64,000 nucleotides of DNA, taken from the NCBI RefSeq assembly GCF_001591645.1, contig NZ_BCVH01000009.1, forward strand, positions 124,001 through 188,000, given 5' to 3'. Of the stretch, positions 54,219-63,140 are shown in pieces (position 1 is the first letter of the stretch; each line of letters begins with the position of its first letter). This DNA comes from Robertmurraya korlensis NBRC 107688. Lineage in GTDB: Bacteria > Bacillota > Bacilli > Bacillales > Cytobacillaceae. Made by a program: the position numbers and the translations under genes. The notes under the pieces were generated by a model. The model searched no databases and had not been told where the DNA came from. It saw only the letters and a program-made list of their open reading frames with translations.

Positions 54219-55484
54219 ATGGATGTAAACTACTTAATGAACAGTCTATGGGTAATGGTATCAGCAGTGTTAGTTATCTTCATGATCGGTGGGTTTATCA
54301 TGCTAGAAGCTGGGTCCACTCGGATGAAGAACGCTGGCCACATTGCTGGAAAAACCATCTTTACATTTGGTTTAGCATCATTGGTATTTTGGGCAGTAGG
54401 ATTTGGATTTATTTTTGGTGATAATCCTAACTTCTTTGTAGGCCTTTCAAACTTTTTCTACGGTGGGGCAGAATTAGATTTAGCACTTAATTCTTCCGTA
54501 TTCTTTTTATTCCAATTAGCATTTGCAGGTATTGCAATTACAATAGCTCTTGGTGGATTTGCTGAACGGGCGAAATTATCCGTATATCTAATCTTTACTG
54601 TATTATTCTCAGCGTTAGTATATCCAGTCGTTGCACATTGGATTTGGGGCGGTGGCTGGTTAGCAGAACATGGAAAGCAAGACTTTGCTGGATCTACAGT
54701 TGTTCACTTAACTGGAGCAATGGCAGCATTTGCAGCTACTATACTATTAAAGCCTCGTATTGGAAAATATAATAAAGATGGCTCTGCGAACAATATTTAT
54801 GGACATAACCAAGTATTCACAGCGTTAGGTGTTCTTATTCTTTGGGTAGGTTGGTTTGGATTCAATGCTGGTAGTACGGTTTCTGTTGATGCAGGATTCT
54901 TTGGATTTGTAGCACTTAACACGAACCTGGCTGCAGGTGCTGGTGCAGTAGCAGCGTTAATTATTTCTTGGGTTGTATTAGGGAAATCAGATATTCCTAC
55001 CATTTTAAATGGGGCACTTGCAGGCTTAGTAGCAATAACAGCGTCTTGTGCGTTCGTTGATACTTGGGCAGCGGTTGTGATTGGATTTGTAGCTGGGATT
55101 CTAGTATTCTATAGCGCGAGATTTTTTGAAAAGAGAAAAATTGATGATCCAATCTTTGCTTTATCTGTACATGGTACAGCTGGGGTATGGGGAACTCTTT
55201 CAACAGGATTTTTTGCAACACCAGAACTTGCAACAGTTGGTAAGCCGGGATTATTCTATGGTGGTGGTTTAGAGCAGCTTGGAGTTCAGGCAATGGGTGT
55301 TGGTGTATCTGGTCTATACGCATTTGTAGTATCGTTCGTCATTCTTGTGATTGCGAAGAAGGTACTTGGCGGACTGCGTGTAACGGAAGAGGAAGAAATT
55401 ATGGGTCTAGATGTAAGTGAACATGGTAGCTACGGATACCCTGAAGTATTTTTAACTAGTGAAAATCAAAAAGTTTCTTCATAA
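54219..55484 (+). CDS. amtB: Ammonium transporter (AmtB/NrgA family)
   Basis: This membrane protein of about 421 residues has eleven helices and conducts ammonium/ammonia. Family segments LEAGSTRMKNAGHIAGKT near 31-48 and the paired-histidine regions (STVVHLTGAMAAFAA, then SVHGTAGVWGTL) are intact. The start MDVNYLMN follows GAGGGGG; an upstream in-frame ATG at 54174 lacks support. It lies behind a TnrA/GlnR box. No glnK/nrgB (PII) gene follows, unlike B. subtilis nrgAB. Confidence 0.95.
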   Translation: MDVNYLMNSLWVMVSAVLVIFMIGGFIMLEAGSTRMKNAGHIAGKTIFTFGLASLVFWAVGFGFIFGDNPNFFVGLSNFFYGGAELDLALNSSVFFLFQLAFAGIAITIALGGFAERAKLSVYLIFTVLFSALVYPVVAHWIWGGGWLAEHGKQDFAGSTVVHLTGAMAAFAATILLKPRIGKYNKDGSANNIYGHNQVFTALGVLILWVGWFGFNAGSTVSVDAGFFGFVALNTNLAAGAGAVAALIISWVVLGKSDIPTILNGALAGLVAITASCAFVDTWAAVVIGFVAGILVFYSARFFEKRKIDDPIFALSVHGTAGVWGTLSTGFFATPELATVGKPGLFYGGGLEQLGVQAMGVGVSGLYAFVVSFVILVIAKKVLGGLRVTEEEEIMGLDVSEHGSYGYPEVFLTSENQKVSS

Positions 55485-55488
55485 TAAT

Positions 55489-55519
55489 AAGGAGAGCCTC
55501 ATTCTATGGGGCTTTCCTT
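55489..55519 (+). terminator. Hairpin after the ammonium transporter
   Basis: AAGGAGAGCCTC (55489-55500) pairs with GGGGCTTTCCTT (55508-55519) with G-U and mismatch. It has a modest T tail; read-through into the next gene is possible. Confidence 0.6.
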
Positions 55520-55543
55520 ATCTACTTAAAGGGCGTGTAAGAT

Positions 55544-56515
55544 TTGAGTTCATATGAATCAATAAAACTATGGAAAGAAACTCATCTTGCAGAGCATATG
55601 TCTAATTCAGAATCTCTGAATAAGTTTCACGATGAGGTTATGATGAAGGTGTTTGAGACTGCGAGTGCCCGTATGAAATCTGAACCGCCGTGCTCCTTTG
55701 TTTGGTTTATTACCGGTAGCGGAGGACGTTTAGAACAAGGTTTAATTAGTGACCAAGATCATGGAATTGTTTTTCAACAAGCAAATCAAGAGGCAAGTCA
55801 TTATTTTAGTAAGTTAGGTAATGAACTATCATTCGGATTACAAATAGTGGGTTACCCATTGTGTGAAGGAAAGGTTATGAGCTCAAACCCACTTTGGTGC
55901 CAAGATGCTGCCAGCTGGAATAAGCAGGTTGTAAGTTGGATGGAGGAAAGTAGTTGGGTCTCGATTCGTAATTTACAAATTTTCTATGATGCTAGAAACC
56001 TGGTAGGAGACATTGATCTCCTTTACCAATTAAAAGAAGTCATCCATGAATACTGTGATTCTCATCCGAAATTTTTAGGTCGTTTATTTGAAAATGTCAA
56101 ACATGTAAAAAAGACCATTGGTCCACTAGGTCAAATCATTGTTGAAGAGAAGGGAATTCATGCTGGTGCAATTGATTTAAAGTACTCTGCTTTTATCCCT
56201 TATGTGAACGCAGTCCGGCTATTGGCGTGGAAAGAAGGGGTTTTTGAGACAAGTACAATAGGTAGATTAAGAGAATTAAACAAATTAGCCAAGTATGAGG
56301 AGTTGTCCCAGTATCAGGAAAATTTTTCGCAACTTCTTCAGTTCCGATTAGATCACCTTTCGTTGACTTCCTCTTATGATGATTCGCATTATTTATATGT
56401 AAAAAAACTTTCCAAAGACAATCAAAAACTAATAAAAAAAATATTGAAGGATGGAAAAAAGCTGCAGCAATATGTTCAAAGAATGATTGAAAAGGGTGGA
56501 AACCATGGCGTTTGA
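55544..56515 (+). CDS. DUF294 nucleotidyltransferase-like protein
   Basis: This 323-residue protein has a GlnD-like nucleotidyltransferase core: GSGGRLEQGLISDQDHGIVF near 58-77 carries the GS-x-x-R and paired Asp pattern. A helical DUF294 C-terminal domain follows (about 180-320). The start is a TTG behind AAAGGGCG. It overlaps the following exonuclease gene by 11 bases, so the two are coupled. GlnD enzymes uridylylate PII; that role here would be inference from the ammonium-transporter neighbour alone. Confidence 0.82.
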   Translation: MSSYESIKLWKETHLAEHMSNSESLNKFHDEVMMKVFETASARMKSEPPCSFVWFITGSGGRLEQGLISDQDHGIVFQQANQEASHYFSKLGNELSFGLQIVGYPLCEGKVMSSNPLWCQDAASWNKQVVSWMEESSWVSIRNLQIFYDARNLVGDIDLLYQLKEVIHEYCDSHPKFLGRLFENVKHVKKTIGPLGQIIVEEKGIHAGAIDLKYSAFIPYVNAVRLLAWKEGVFETSTIGRLRELNKLAKYEELSQYQENFSQLLQFRLDHLSLTSSYDDSHYLYVKKLSKDNQKLIKKILKDGKKLQQYVQRMIEKGGNHGV

Positions 56516-57233
56516 ACCGTTTATTCATTTCATGAGGGGAATTCAGGGGAGGCTGGGGACAAATGTATATAGTGGCCTACAAGGTCAAAACGGTCAGCAT
56601 GTTGCCTTTTTACGTCAAATTCAAAAAGAATTGAATTCAGACAATGCCTTGCTTATCCCGTTGTCTGAGTTGGAGGTGACAGTTTTTGACCTGGAAACAA
56701 CAGGGTTCTTTCCAGAAAAGGGCGATGAAATTTTGTCCATTGGTGCGATTAAGATAAAAGGCTCGAATGTGAAAGAAACCGAAACCTTTTATTCTTTAGT
56801 TCGATATGATAAAGAACTTCCAGTTCATGTGAAGGAGTTAACTGGACTTTCTGAAGAAGAGCTAAAGAGTGCGCCGCCATTATCAAATGTTCTTTTGGAT
56901 TTCTATCACTTTGTAAGAGGTACGCCACTTGTTGCACACCATTCAAATCATGAAAAGAACTTCCTGCAAGCAGCGAACTGGAAACAATTTAAAGCCCCTC
57001 AAAAACACCGCATTATTGATACCTCTTTTTTATCAAGGGTGGCTGATCCGGAATTAAATCAAAATAAACTTGAGGATATTTGTGAGCGATATGGAATAGA
57101 AGTAGTAGATAGGCATCATGCGCTAGGAGATGCTAAATTAACTGCTGTTCTATGGTGTGTTTTTAATGAAAAAGCTCAGCAAAAGGGATACGAAACCCTT
57201 CAAGATATATATAATCTTATGGCGAAGCTGTAA
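56505..57233 (+). CDS. DnaQ-like 3'-5' exonuclease domain protein
   Basis: This 242-residue DEDDh exonuclease has motif Exo I VFDLETTGFFPEKGDEI near 60-76, Exo II around VAHHSNHEKNFL, and Exo III RHHALGDAKLTA near 207-218. It has an unassigned N-terminal region (about 55 residues) starting MAFEPFIHFMRG. The ATG at 56505 follows AAAAGGGTGG inside the DUF294 gene. The pair DUF294 plus DnaQ-like exonuclease recurs in Firmicutes, but its role is unknown. Confidence 0.85.
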   Translation: MAFEPFIHFMRGIQGRLGTNVYSGLQGQNGQHVAFLRQIQKELNSDNALLIPLSELEVTVFDLETTGFFPEKGDEILSIGAIKIKGSNVKETETFYSLVRYDKELPVHVKELTGLSEEELKSAPPLSNVLLDFYHFVRGTPLVAHHSNHEKNFLQAANWKQFKAPQKHRIIDTSFLSRVADPELNQNKLEDICERYGIEVVDRHHALGDAKLTAVLWCVFNEKAQQKGYETLQDIYNLMAKL

Positions 57234-57252
57234 AAAGATCTAATAATTCTTC

Positions 57253-57282
57253 TTTACTTTTAAAAAAAGTTTGTGCTATTAT
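57253..57282 (+). promoter_or_regulatory. Promoter of the hom transcript
   Basis: TTTACT (57253-57258) and TATTAT (57277-57282) are spaced by 18 bases, just ahead of the riboswitch. Confidence 0.5.
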
Positions 57283-57309
57283 TATCCATAAATGAACTGA
57301 ATATTGGAT

Positions 57310-57466
57310 TTCTTATCCAGAGTGGTGGAGGGGCTGGCCCGATGATACCCGGCAACCGATTTTCTATTTTTAGAAAACACGGTGCCAATTCCTGCAAGGT
57401 AATTATGCCTTGACAGATAAGAAGAGATGCTAACTATAAACCCTCTTCTTTGGAAGAGGGTTTTTT
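57310..57466 (+). promoter_or_regulatory. SAM-I (S-box) riboswitch with terminator
   Basis: The S-box core is intact: TTCTTATCCAGAGTGGTGGA, GGGCTGGCCCGATGATACCC, GGCAACC, ACGGTGCCAATTCC, and the closing GACAGATAAGA. A terminator (57438-57448 with 57453-57463 plus Ts) follows. SAM binding should favour termination and shut off the downstream hom gene, placing hom under methionine control. Confidence 0.97.
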
Positions 57467-57490
57467 ATTTTATTTAGGGAGGAAATAATT

Positions 57491-58762
57491 ATGGAAACTG
57501 TAAGAGTGGTTCTTTTGGGATTTGGAACAGTGGGTTCTGGTGTGTACGACTCCATCCTTCATACTCATCAAGAGAAGCTAGAGAAGGTGATTGGCAAGAA
57601 GGTTGAAATAGTAGGGATTTTAGTAAAGACAGAAAAGGAACGACAACTACCAGGGGACGTAGTAGTAACTACAAACATTGACGAAATATTATCTCTCCCT
57701 AGCATTGATTATGTTTTCGAAGCGATTGTTGGTATTGAACCAGCATACTCCTATATAAAATTATTTCTAGATCGTGGGTGCCATTGTATAAGTGCAAACA
57801 AGGAGTTGCTGGCTAATCGTGGAGAGGAGCTTTCGGAATACGCTTTAGAACGTGGCAAATTTTTAACATTTGAGGCAGCTGTTGCTGGAGGCATTCCTCT
57901 TCTTAGAACGATTATTCAGCTTCTTCAGGTGAACGGAATTTTAGTGCTAGAGGGTATATTGAATGGAACGAGCAATTACATTCTATCAAAAATGAGAAAT
58001 GAGAAACTAAGCTTTGAAGAATGCTTACAGGAGGCGCAGCAACTAGGTTATGCAGAAGCTAACCCAGAAAGTGATATTTCTGGAAGAGATGCTTTTTACA
58101 AGCAAATGATATTAAGTAGTTTAATATACCATGACCAGCCCGACTGGGAAAAGGTTGAGAGAATTGGTGTTGAACAGGTCGCTTTGGAAGATCTAGTCTT
58201 AGGTGAGGGACATGGGTTAAGGCTGAAACTATTGGCCTCTTTAAGAAGAGAAAATGAAGGGATTCAGGCAACTGTTAAGCCTACGTTTGTAAGCTCTGAA
58301 CATCCTCTTTATAATGTGGAGGGTGTTGACAATGGAATCGTCATTAAAACGGATTTGGTTGGGACTCTTATGCTCCAAGGACCAGGAGCAGGGTCGAAAG
58401 CTACCGCAAGTGCAATGATTGAAGATTTGGTGCAGATTGAACAACAAAAGGAACCGTTACAAAAGGTTCATCGTTATAGCTATCAAGCACAAAACGAAAA
58501 AGAGAATCAACAAAGTATTTATTTAGCGCTATTTCCTTTACAAACAAAGGAGGAATGGCTGAGCTTAAAGGCAGTCATAAATGAAAACCTGAATCAAGTA
58601 AACATTCTTCAAGAAGTTGTAAAGGAGATTGATGGCAGTATATTCGGAAGTTTCTTGTACGAAGGAGCGCTAGAAAGTATAAGTCTACCTGTCTTATATA
58701 AGCGTTATCCTGTATCGCCGATTGGTCTAAAAAGAGGGATTTCCAATGTGGTTACCTCCTAA
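57491..58762 (+). CDS. hom: Homoserine dehydrogenase (methionine-regulated)
   Basis: This enzyme reduces aspartate semialdehyde to homoserine, the branch point to methionine and threonine. It has 423 residues. The NAD-binding GFGTVGSGV is near 10-18, the catalytic region NGTSNYILSKM near 158-168, and a C-terminal ACT-like region follows 340. The ATG follows AGGGAGG. The S-box upstream implies this copy serves methionine synthesis; a second hom with thrC/thrB is expected elsewhere. Confidence 0.95.
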   Translation: METVRVVLLGFGTVGSGVYDSILHTHQEKLEKVIGKKVEIVGILVKTEKERQLPGDVVVTTNIDEILSLPSIDYVFEAIVGIEPAYSYIKLFLDRGCHCISANKELLANRGEELSEYALERGKFLTFEAAVAGGIPLLRTIIQLLQVNGILVLEGILNGTSNYILSKMRNEKLSFEECLQEAQQLGYAEANPESDISGRDAFYKQMILSSLIYHDQPDWEKVERIGVEQVALEDLVLGEGHGLRLKLLASLRRENEGIQATVKPTFVSSEHPLYNVEGVDNGIVIKTDLVGTLMLQGPGAGSKATASAMIEDLVQIEQQKEPLQKVHRYSYQAQNEKENQQSIYLALFPLQTKEEWLSLKAVINENLNQVNILQEVVKEIDGSIFGSFLYEGALESISLPVLYKRYPVSPIGLKRGISNVVTS

Positions 58763-58770
58763 GGGATTAA

Positions 58771-58794
58771 AAAGAGGCATTTCTTTGCCTCTTT
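58771..58794. terminator. Terminator after hom
   Basis: AAAGAGGC (58771-58778) pairs with GCCTCTTT (58787-58794). It lies between convergent genes. Confidence 0.7.
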
Positions 58795-58987
58795 ATTCAT
58801 TAGGTAAGAATTGCTGCAATCTTTGGAGTTGATCTTTTGAAATAGCAGCATCACGGGTAAGTATATCCTTTAATACCGGGTCTACTGCAAGTGGGCTCAT
58901 TGTTGTGGTTTTAGTTAAACTAAGGCTTTTAAATGTAATTAGTTCAAACAGTTCTAATGATTCGTGAACACCAAGTGTTTTCTCCAA
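58793..58987 (-). CDS. Small coat-associated-like protein (CotF/YraG-type N-terminal region)
   Basis: This 64-residue helical protein has the sequence EKTLGVHESLELFELITFKSL, resembling the N-terminal part of YraG/YhcQ-type spore coat proteins. The start is taken as a TTG seven bases after AAGGAGGG. An upstream ATG at 59008 would place that ribosome binding site inside the coding region and has none of its own. The assignment is tentative. Confidence 0.6.
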   Translation of the reverse strand: MEKTLGVHESLELFELITFKSLSLTKTTTMSPLAVDPVLKDILTRDAAISKDQLQRLQQFLPNE

Positions 58988-59167
58988 TAAAATTCCCTCC
59001 TTATTCATCTCTTTTATAGTTTCTCCTGCCGAAATATCTATTCATAGCACTTCTCTAATATAAATACGGAACTAAAATAGCTAGACGTAGGCACATAATT
59101 GTTACGTCTTTTTTGTATTTTAAAGCTTCGTTAGGCAAATAATATGTTTGCCAAATGGAGGTGCGAC

Positions 59168-61024
59168 ATGAGAAAACTATTAATTGTATTTGGAGTTATT
59201 ATGCTTATCTTTGGTGTTGGTATCTATGCAATGACAAATGTGACAATTGATTACGCATTTGTACCCGATAATGAAGATATAAGAGAAGCAGAAAAAAGAA
59301 CAAAAATAGCTTCTATGTCAAATGATGTGGAAATGGGGACACCAGAGCAGATTGAGTTAGGGCGGAAGTTATTTTACGAGGAAACCTTTGGGAATGAAGT
59401 GTTTTTTTCTGATATTTTAGGTATGTTTAATGGTCCATTAACATTAGGGAATATCGGTAAGGCAATTTTAAAATTAAATGGAGAGGGAACGAATAACCTG
59501 CAAGTCGAAGCATATGAGGATTTTTCTGCAGGTGATATTAATATAAAAAAAGGTGAATTATTTGATACAGGTCTTGATGTAGCGAAGGGGGCCAAGACAC
59601 CCGTCGGTTTTAAGGTTGTATTTGACGAAGGCAGCTTAAAGGCTGGAGTAAGCTGTGCTGCTTGTCATGCAACAGTTGACTCAAAAGGGAAGATTATGGA
59701 GGGAGTCCCTAATACGGATTTGCAAATTGGGCTTTCTCTTGCGATGGGTACGAATACAGCAGCTTATTTCACTCATACAGAACTAGAGGATATTAAACGT
59801 TATATTAGTCAACATTCTATGGAAGTAGATACATCTGATGGAACAAAAGCTTCCTTGCCTGATACTGAGAAGTTTGAAAAATTCGTCGATGCCGAAATTA
59901 TTAAATGGCCTGCAGGAAGTAACGACACGACCATTGATTTACATAATAATCCTGTTCAAATTCCTGATGCGATGACGAATGGTGATCGCCCTTTTGGTTG
60001 GAGTGGACAAGGTCAAATCGGCCCATTTAATGGAATCTCGGCTGCAATTAATAACGCTCATTCACAGAATATGGATGCGGTTTCAGCTTCTGAGATCAGT
60101 AAATATACGTTGAAAATAGATAAGGAAGTATATTTGGGAAGCATTTTACAAAATGCGGCGAATCCAAAGTATCGATATGATGGAAAGTCTTCGCAAAAGC
60201 CATCTGACTTTTTTGCGAAAGTAGACCCTACCCCGGGAGTACCTGGTGTGAATCGATTGACAAAATCACCTACCTATCCTAAAACTTCCTATATGACATC
60301 GGTTGGGGTCTTATCTAGCTCGGCAGGCTATAAGGTATATGAACAATTAGATGCGATGAGTGCATACATGAATTCCCTTTCGCCTGTACCCAGCGGGATA
60401 CAAAAGAATAACGAAAAAGCGGAGAAAGGAGAAAGAGTATTTACAAAAGCAGGATGTATATCTTGTCATGCGGGAAGATTTGCAACGAGCAATAAGTTAA
60501 TTCCGGTTGAGGAATTAAAAACAAATGGCTCACGAGCAAAGGGTTTTTCAGGATTGAAATCCTATCATGATGTACCAAAGGTTTATGAAGAAGGAACAAA
60601 AGTACCGCTTCCGGAAAATCCGAAATCAAAAATAATACACACAACACCCGAGCAGGAGCAATTACTTCGTCTAGCTTGGGGCTTTACGGAAACAAAAGGG
60701 GCTTACAAAACAATTAGCCTATATAACTTATCTAGAAGTGCGCCTTATCTACATGATGGAGGAGTGTCTGTTGGTGCAAATGGAGAGATTGGAGTAACAG
60801 AAACCATTTTACAAGGGAAACTTCCTGATCCATATCAAAGTTTAAAAGCAATGGTTGACTCCCGGTTAAGGGAAAAAGTTATTGAGAGCAATACAGCGAA
60901 CAATGATTTATCTACGGTGAATGTCACTGGTAAGGGCCATTCCTTTTGGGTAGATGAAACGACGGGGTTCTCGGAATCTGAGCAGGATGCACTTATTCAC
61001 TACTTGCTGACAATCACTGATTAG
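59168..61024 (+). CDS. Membrane-anchored di-haem cytochrome c
   Basis: This 618-residue protein has an N-terminal helix (about 4-26) and an extracytoplasmic domain. Two haem c sites are seen: CAACH near 162 and CISCH near 429, so the protein belongs to the di-haem cytochrome c peroxidase/MauG-like class in layout, but is much longer than typical peroxidases. The haem-flanking sequences are intact. No catalytic assignment is possible; electron transfer or an oxidase role is inferred. The ATG follows GGAGGTG. It is followed by an alcohol dehydrogenase gene after 14 bases. Confidence 0.8.
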   Translation: MRKLLIVFGVIMLIFGVGIYAMTNVTIDYAFVPDNEDIREAEKRTKIASMSNDVEMGTPEQIELGRKLFYEETFGNEVFFSDILGMFNGPLTLGNIGKAILKLNGEGTNNLQVEAYEDFSAGDINIKKGELFDTGLDVAKGAKTPVGFKVVFDEGSLKAGVSCAACHATVDSKGKIMEGVPNTDLQIGLSLAMGTNTAAYFTHTELEDIKRYISQHSMEVDTSDGTKASLPDTEKFEKFVDAEIIKWPAGSNDTTIDLHNNPVQIPDAMTNGDRPFGWSGQGQIGPFNGISAAINNAHSQNMDAVSASEISKYTLKIDKEVYLGSILQNAANPKYRYDGKSSQKPSDFFAKVDPTPGVPGVNRLTKSPTYPKTSYMTSVGVLSSSAGYKVYEQLDAMSAYMNSLSPVPSGIQKNNEKAEKGERVFTKAGCISCHAGRFATSNKLIPVEELKTNGSRAKGFSGLKSYHDVPKVYEEGTKVPLPENPKSKIIHTTPEQEQLLRLAWGFTETKGAYKTISLYNLSRSAPYLHDGGVSVGANGEIGVTETILQGKLPDPYQSLKAMVDSRLREKVIESNTANNDLSTVNVTGKGHSFWVDETTGFSESEQDALIHYLLTITD

Positions 61025-61038
61025 AAAGGGTGAATAGG

Positions 61039-62181
61039 ATGAAGGCTGTAACTTATCAAGGAATCTTACATGTTGAAGTGAAAAATGTACCTGATCCATT
61101 TATTCAGCTCCCAGATGACATCATTGTAAGGGTTACTACCTCTTCCATTTGTGGATCAGATTTGCATTTATATCACGGGATGATTCCGAGTCTGGAAAAA
61201 GATTATGTGATTGGGCATGAAGCGGTTGGAGTCGTTGAAGAACTCGGAAGTGAAGTAAATGGATTAAAAAAAGGGGATAAGGTGGTCATCCCCTTTAATA
61301 TCGGATGTGGGCATTGTTTTTACTGTGAAAATGGTCTTGAAAGCCAATGTGACCTAGCGAACAAAGAGGAAGAGCCAGAAGCGGGCGCAATGTTTGGTTG
61401 TTCACGACTATACGGAGATTATTCTGGTAGTCAAGCAGAGTGGGTAAGAGTTCCGTTTGCTAATTTTACTCGGTTTAAAGTCCCAGAGGAAAATGAGCTG
61501 CAAGATGATGCTCTTGTTCTTCTAGCTGATGCGATACCAACTGCGTATTGGGGAGTAGTCAACGCAGGTGTCATGCCTGGGGACACAGTAATAGTTATCG
61601 GAAGTGGGCCTATTGGTTTGTTAACACAGAAATTTGCTTGGTTAATGGGAGCTAGTCGTGTGATAGTAATCGACCGAATTCCTTATCGGTTAGAGCATGC
61701 GAGAAAAACCAATGGAGCAGAGGTGTTTAATTTAGAAGAGACAAATGATCTAGCGGACCTTTTGTTAGAGTTAACCAAAGGCGGGGCGGATGTTGTCATC
61801 GATTGTGTGGGAGCTAGTGGTAAAATGACACCGGTTGAGCTAGCTGAAACGGCACTTTTTCTCCAAGGTGGCGGCCTTACAGCAATTAAGATGGCTAGCC
61901 AAGTGGTAAGAAAGGGAGGAATTGTGCAACTTGTTGGTGTATATGGTCTCAGGTATAATGGGTTCCCTTTAGGTGATCTTTTTGCCAGAAATATTACGTT
62001 AAAAATGGGGTTTGCGCCGGTGATCCATAACATGCAATACCTTTATGATTTAATAAGTAAAGAGAAAATAAAGGTAAATGATATCATCACCCATCACATG
62101 CCTCTAACCGATGGAGAAAAAGCATTTAAGTTGTTTAATAAAAGGAAGGAAAATTGTTTAAAAATCATACTAAAACCGTAA
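61039..62181 (+). CDS. Zinc-dependent alcohol dehydrogenase family protein
   Basis: This 380-residue medium-chain dehydrogenase has catalytic zinc ligands CGSD near 38 and GHE near 60, structural zinc cysteines in CGHCFYCENGLESQC near 93-107, and the nucleotide fold VIVIGSGPIGLL near 181-192. It resembles the formaldehyde dehydrogenase/threonine dehydrogenase-like group. The ATG at 61039 is preferred; a GTG at 61030 overlaps the AAAGGG site. Probably co-transcribed with the cytochrome gene. Confidence 0.88.
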   Translation: MKAVTYQGILHVEVKNVPDPFIQLPDDIIVRVTTSSICGSDLHLYHGMIPSLEKDYVIGHEAVGVVEELGSEVNGLKKGDKVVIPFNIGCGHCFYCENGLESQCDLANKEEEPEAGAMFGCSRLYGDYSGSQAEWVRVPFANFTRFKVPEENELQDDALVLLADAIPTAYWGVVNAGVMPGDTVIVIGSGPIGLLTQKFAWLMGASRVIVIDRIPYRLEHARKTNGAEVFNLEETNDLADLLLELTKGGADVVIDCVGASGKMTPVELAETALFLQGGGLTAIKMASQVVRKGGIVQLVGVYGLRYNGFPLGDLFARNITLKMGFAPVIHNMQYLYDLISKEKIKVNDIITHHMPLTDGEKAFKLFNKRKENCLKIILKP

Positions 62182-62277
62182 AGGTAGGGGATATTCAGTA
62201 GCTTTTTACATAATATTGATGCCTCTTTTCCCATTAAAGCATAGCATGTAGTAATGGAGAAAGGAGGTCAAGAATTT

Positions 62278-63009
62278 GTGATTATCGCTGCGGGAATGTA
62301 TGTAGAGACACCCCCTTTTCAATTATCCAGTAAGCAAGCTGAAATTTTTCATTACCTAAAAGACAGTAATGAAGTGCATAGATATGATCATATTAGACAG
62401 CTCTTATTTGAGCTGATTTTGCGAGAAAACATGATAGATAGTGCCGTTGCATTAAACGAAAGTGAAGTAGAATTTTCGGTATTTCAAACTTCCAAGTTTA
62501 ACTCCTTGTATTGGAGGAAGACACCAAGAGGTTATATGCTTAGGCCCAGTGTATTGCCTTCAGTGGCCATTAAAGATATTTTTCATAATGGGAATGAGTA
62601 CGGCTTTGAATGCTCTACTGCCATTGTTGTTATATTTTATTATGCTGTCCTTCAATCGATAGAGGAGCAAGCTTTTAATCAGCTTTTTAACCATCTTCTC
62701 GTTTGGGATTGGAGCTATGATGATGACCTTGGAATAATAACAAGAGTGGGTTCGGATTTTATTCCAGGAGATGTAATGTATTTTTATAATCCAGATTATG
62801 AAAACCCAGTTTGGATTGGAGAAAATGTTGTATTTTTAGGAGAAAATAAATACTTTGGTCATGGAATTGGAATAGGAACGGCAGAAGAAATGATTAAAGC
62901 CCTTAATACATTACGAAAAGAAGGTACAACAAGATCTGCGCGCTTAATACACCAGCACAGTCGGTTGAACTATAAGTATTTATCACAGTTTTCAAAGCAA
63001 ATATTATGA
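62278..63009 (+). CDS. tgl: Protein-glutamine gamma-glutamyltransferase (spore coat transglutaminase)
   Basis: This enzyme cross-links coat proteins through glutamyl-lysine bonds late in sporulation. It has 243 residues, matching B. subtilis Tgl (245). The active-site cysteine is C112 in GFECSTAIVVIFYY, and RGENVILLGEDKYFAHGLG-type residues are seen as GENVVFLGENKYFGHGIG near 192. The start is a GTG (MIIAAG) behind AAAGGAGG, aligned with the B. subtilis N-terminus. An upstream ATG at 62254 is rejected because the ribosome binding site lies within it. Confidence 0.93.
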   Translation: MIIAAGMYVETPPFQLSSKQAEIFHYLKDSNEVHRYDHIRQLLFELILRENMIDSAVALNESEVEFSVFQTSKFNSLYWRKTPRGYMLRPSVLPSVAIKDIFHNGNEYGFECSTAIVVIFYYAVLQSIEEQAFNQLFNHLLVWDWSYDDDLGIITRVGSDFIPGDVMYFYNPDYENPVWIGENVVFLGENKYFGHGIGIGTAEEMIKALNTLRKEGTTRSARLIHQHSRLNYKYLSQFSKQIL

Positions 63010-63015
63010 ATGTAA

Positions 63016-63057
63016 AAAGGACAATGGCTCAAATTATCAAATGAGCCATTGTCCTTT
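63016..63057 (+). terminator. tgl terminator
   Basis: A perfect 16-bp stem (63016-63031 with 63042-63057) follows tgl. Confidence 0.88.
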
Positions 63058-63140
63058 CATATTTATTTTATGTTCACTCTTTTTTCCATATAAAATTCGC
63101 TGTATACTATTATTATGGAAGGAAAGTAGGTTAGAATTAC

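Noticed and set aside
62240-62250. CATAGCATGTA as a sigma-K -10 for tgl
   Set aside because: One mismatch and no AC-type -35 at the right distance.
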